Shown here: positions 4,996-6,208 of the stretch, piece by piece
How positions within the stretch are numbered: position 1 is the stretch's first letter
How the letters are laid out: each line of letters opens with the position of its first letter
DNA from: JALSIF01 sp026981635 [NCBI: bacterium]
GTDB lineage: Bacteria > 4484-113 > JALSIF01
Reading direction: 5' to 3'
DNA: 6,208 nt
Assembly: GCA_026981635.1 (NCBI GenBank)
Contig: JALSIF010000024.1
Span: 1 to 6,208, forward strand
The notes under the pieces: generated by a model
Told to the model about the DNA's origin: nothing
The model's database searches: none
Seen by the model: only the letters and a program-made list of their open reading frames with translations
Made by a program: the position numbers and the translations under genes

Positions 4996-5745
4996 CTACA
5001 CCTCCACTGGTAAAGGACGAGAAAGGTGGACCGATTGTGGAGTCACCTCGGCCTGCCAGACCACCATCTCCACCCCGGCCGCCAGCGCCTCACGGAAGAG
5101 GCGGCCATAGTCGGGGTCGATCTGGTCGGCGGTGGAGAAGCGCTCGGCATCACCCCGCCCCACCAGGTAGAAGTTAACCGCCCGCTGCCCCCGCCGCACA
5201 ATCTCCATCAGTTCCCTCAGGTGCCTTTGCCCCCGGGTGGTGACCGCATCGGGGAAGAGGGCGGTCCCCCGCCCGTCGGTCATGGTCACATTCTTGGCCT
5301 CCACAAAGCATAGGGTGCCGCGGGGAAACTCTGCCGGGTCAAAGCCTCCCCTGACCCTGACTATCTCCTCTGGCCCCAAAAGGAGGTCCAGCCGGCTCTC
5401 CCCCACCTTCACCTCCCGCCGGTGGGCGCGGTAGCCGGAAAGCTCCCCCACCATCCCGCTCCTCAGCCCCTCCAGCAGGAGGGGGACGGGAAGGCCGGTG
5501 TCCACCGAGACCAGAAAGCGCTCGTCCTCCTCGGCGGTGGTGAGCTTCAGGGTCCACTTGAGCCGGCGGCTCGGGCGGTCGGCGGGCTCCACGTAGCAGG
5601 GCCGGCCGAAGGCCAGACATCCCTTCATGGAGCCGCTGTTGGGACAGAATACCTCCACCCGTCGGCCGTCCAACTCCACCAGGCAGATGAAGCGCTTGTA
5701 GCGGTCCCTCAGTATCCCTCTGGCCAGGGGTGGGTCAAACTCCAT
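4996..5745 (-). CDS. sfsA: SfsA family DNA/RNA nuclease (sugar fermentation stimulation protein)
   Basis: A 249-residue cytoplasmic protein of normal family length. The N-terminal OB-like part has MEFDPPLARGILRDRYKRF, which from memory lines up with E. coli SfsA from its first residue, and so confirms the start. The block FCPNSGSMKGC (33-43) corresponds to the family's HCPNTG block, with Phe in place of His. The nuclease-like core carries SRLD (117-120), CFVEAKNVT (146-154) with Glu149 and Lys151, ALFPDAVTTRGQRHLREL (162-179), and IDPDY (209-213). The Asp, Glu and Lys positions fit a PD-(D/E)XK type site. SfsA was named for stimulating maltose use in E. coli and is reported to act on nucleic acid; its cellular job is unclear. 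It is transcribed from a leaderless promoter and lies 34 nt before the propeller gene, which has its own promoter box. Confidence 0.95.
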   Translation of the reverse strand: MEFDPPLARGILRDRYKRFICLVELDGRRVEVFCPNSGSMKGCLAFGRPCYVEPADRPSRRLKWTLKLTTAEEDERFLVSVDTGLPVPLLLEGLRSGMVGELSGYRAHRREVKVGESRLDLLLGPEEIVRVRGGFDPAEFPRGTLCFVEAKNVTMTDGRGTALFPDAVTTRGQRHLRELMEIVRRGQRAVNFYLVGRGDAERFSTADQIDPDYGRLFREALAAGVEMVVWQAEVTPQSVHLSRPLPVEV

Positions 5746-5751
5746 CCCCCA

Positions 5752-5757
5752 ATTATC
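5752..5757 (-). promoter_or_regulatory. -10 box, leaderless promoter of sfsA
   Basis: The minus strand reads GATAAT, 6 nt (TGGGGG), then the sfsA ATG at 5745, whose position is confirmed by protein similarity. The predicted transcription start falls on the A of the start codon. No Shine-Dalgarno exists in the few available bases. A weak -35, CTGCAA, lies 17 bp upstream. Confidence 0.65.
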
Positions 5758-5783
5758 ACCCTGATGCTAGACTTTTGCAGGGC

Positions 5784-5788
5784 AGGAG
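5784..5788 (+). promoter_or_regulatory. Shine-Dalgarno of the ferredoxin gene, short spacing
   Basis: AGGAG ends only 2 nt before the ATG at 5791, closer than the usual 5-9 nt. A TAGACT box at 5768-5773 could serve as the -10, giving a leader of about 11 nt; no good -35 was found. The start is fixed mainly by protein similarity. Confidence 0.45.
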
Positions 5789-5790
5789 CC

Positions 5791-6042
5791 ATGACCTACG
5801 TAATCTGCGAACCGTGCATCGGAGTTAAGGACGCCAGTTGCGTTGAGGTCTGCCCGGTGGAATGCATCCACGAGGCGGCCGAGATGTTCTTCATTGACCC
5901 GGAGATCTGCATTGACTGTGGAGCCTGCGAGATCGCCTGTCCGGTTAATGCCATCTTCCCCGAGGACGAGGTCCCCGAGGAGTGGAAGAGCTACATTGAG
6001 CTAAACGCCAAGCTCACCGAGGAACTGGTGGACAAGACCTAG
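5791..6042 (+). CDS. fdxA: Seven-iron ferredoxin, [3Fe-4S][4Fe-4S] type
   Basis: An 83-residue cytoplasmic electron carrier. Cluster cysteines: Cys9, Cys17 and Cys50 fit the [3Fe-4S] cluster; Cys21, Cys40, Cys43 and Cys46 fit the [4Fe-4S] cluster (C-x7-C-x3-CP and C-x2-C-x2-C-x3-CP). Cys25 corresponds to the free cysteine beside the cluster in Azotobacter FdI, and Cys6 is an extra. The middle cysteine that would make the first cluster 4Fe is absent, so the seven-iron type is favoured. The N-terminal block VICEPCIGVKD, then SCVEVCPVECI, and the later IDCGAC and PEEWKSYIE resemble the Thermus ferredoxin as I recall it; this also sets the start at 5791. In-frame ATGs upstream (for example 5764) would add residues not seen in homologues. 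It diverges from sfsA across 45 bp and precedes the adenosyltransferase gene by 45 bp. Its redox partner is not evident here. Confidence 0.95.
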   Translation: MTYVICEPCIGVKDASCVEVCPVECIHEAAEMFFIDPEICIDCGACEIACPVNAIFPEDEVPEEWKSYIELNAKLTEELVDKT

Positions 6043-6087
6043 CCCCCTGTCCCCTCTCATCAAGCGGGCGCTAAGCTCTGTCTAGCC

Positions 6088-6208
6088 ATGGTTCGCATCT
6101 ACACCCGCACCGGCGACCGGGGAGAGACCGGCCTCATAGGTGGGAGGAGGGTCTCCAAGGCCCACCCCCGCATCGGGGCCTACGGCACGGTGGACGAACT
6201 CAACTCCC
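6088..6208 (+). CDS. pduO: PduO-type ATP:cob(I)alamin adenosyltransferase (5' end only)
   Basis: The first 40 codons are present; the rest lies beyond the right edge. The N-terminus contains the family's ATP-binding motif [18 protein letters not shown] (4-21) followed by [19 protein letters not shown] (22-40), both nearly diagnostic of PduO-type enzymes. The enzyme transfers the adenosyl group of ATP to cob(I)alamin to make coenzyme B12, either in cobalamin synthesis or salvage. The reaction needs cobalt reduced to Co(I), so a neighbouring ferredoxin as electron source is conceivable but only an inference from 45 bp spacing. No Shine-Dalgarno is visible. TAAGCT at 6072-6077, 10 nt before the ATG, is a weak promoter candidate, so the gene may instead be read through from the ferredoxin gene. 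Confidence 0.93.
   Translation, partial: MVRIYTRTGDRGETGLIGGRRVSKAHPRIGAYGTVDELNS

Noticed and set aside
5422-5790. Long N-terminal extension of the ferredoxin frame
   Set aside because: It runs antisense through sfsA. Ferredoxins of this type start right before the VICEPC block, so the ATG at 5791 is correct.
1-6208. CRISPR arrays, insertion sequences, phage or toxin-antitoxin genes
   Set aside because: No regularly spaced repeats, transposase or integrase motifs, terminal inverted repeats, or paired small toxin-antitoxin frames were seen.

Overview
The window is a compact stretch of bacterial chromosome, GC-rich (roughly 60% by eye), with 45-100 bp gaps between most genes. It encodes an outer-membrane beta-barrel candidate of the DUF3187 type, so the host is probably a diderm. 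The seven-iron ferredoxin closely resembles, from memory, the Thermus ferredoxin. Several transcription units appear to begin with leaderless genes: a TATAAT-like box sits exactly 6 bp before the ATG in three cases and 8 bp before it in a fourth. These traits point to a Deinococcus-Thermus-like or other deep-branching, possibly thermophilic lineage, but the sequence alone does not fix the phylum.

Layout, left to right. (1) 1-1096, minus strand: two small exported proteins of unknown function. The left one is cut by the window edge. (2) 1155-1226, plus strand: tRNA-Ala(CGC), divergent from the exported-protein gene and convergent with the next operon. (3) 1243-2662, minus strand: a metal-handling operon read csoR, merTP, thioredoxin-like gene. 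It has a leaderless promoter and a G/C-tract inverted repeat that looks like a CsoR operator. (4) 2750-4961, minus strand: a two-gene unit of an exported WD40-like propeller protein followed by a DUF3187 barrel. The second gene's Shine-Dalgarno sequence begins on the last base of the first gene's stop codon. (5) 4996-5745, minus strand: sfsA, leaderless. (6) 5791-6208, plus strand: a [3Fe-4S][4Fe-4S] ferredoxin and the first 40 codons of a PduO-type cobalamin adenosyltransferase, cut by the window edge.

How the parts fit. In block 3 the CsoR-family repressor probably senses a thiophilic metal ion and controls its own operon. The operon makes a membrane carrier with a fused metal-binding domain and a small thioredoxin-fold protein. 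In block 4 the propeller and barrel are made together and both enter the export pathway, so they may act together at the cell envelope; their function is unknown. Operon-leading genes tend to be leaderless and operon-internal genes carry Shine-Dalgarno sequences. There is no CRISPR array, insertion sequence, phage gene or convincing intrinsic terminator, and no gap above 100 bp lacks a gene.
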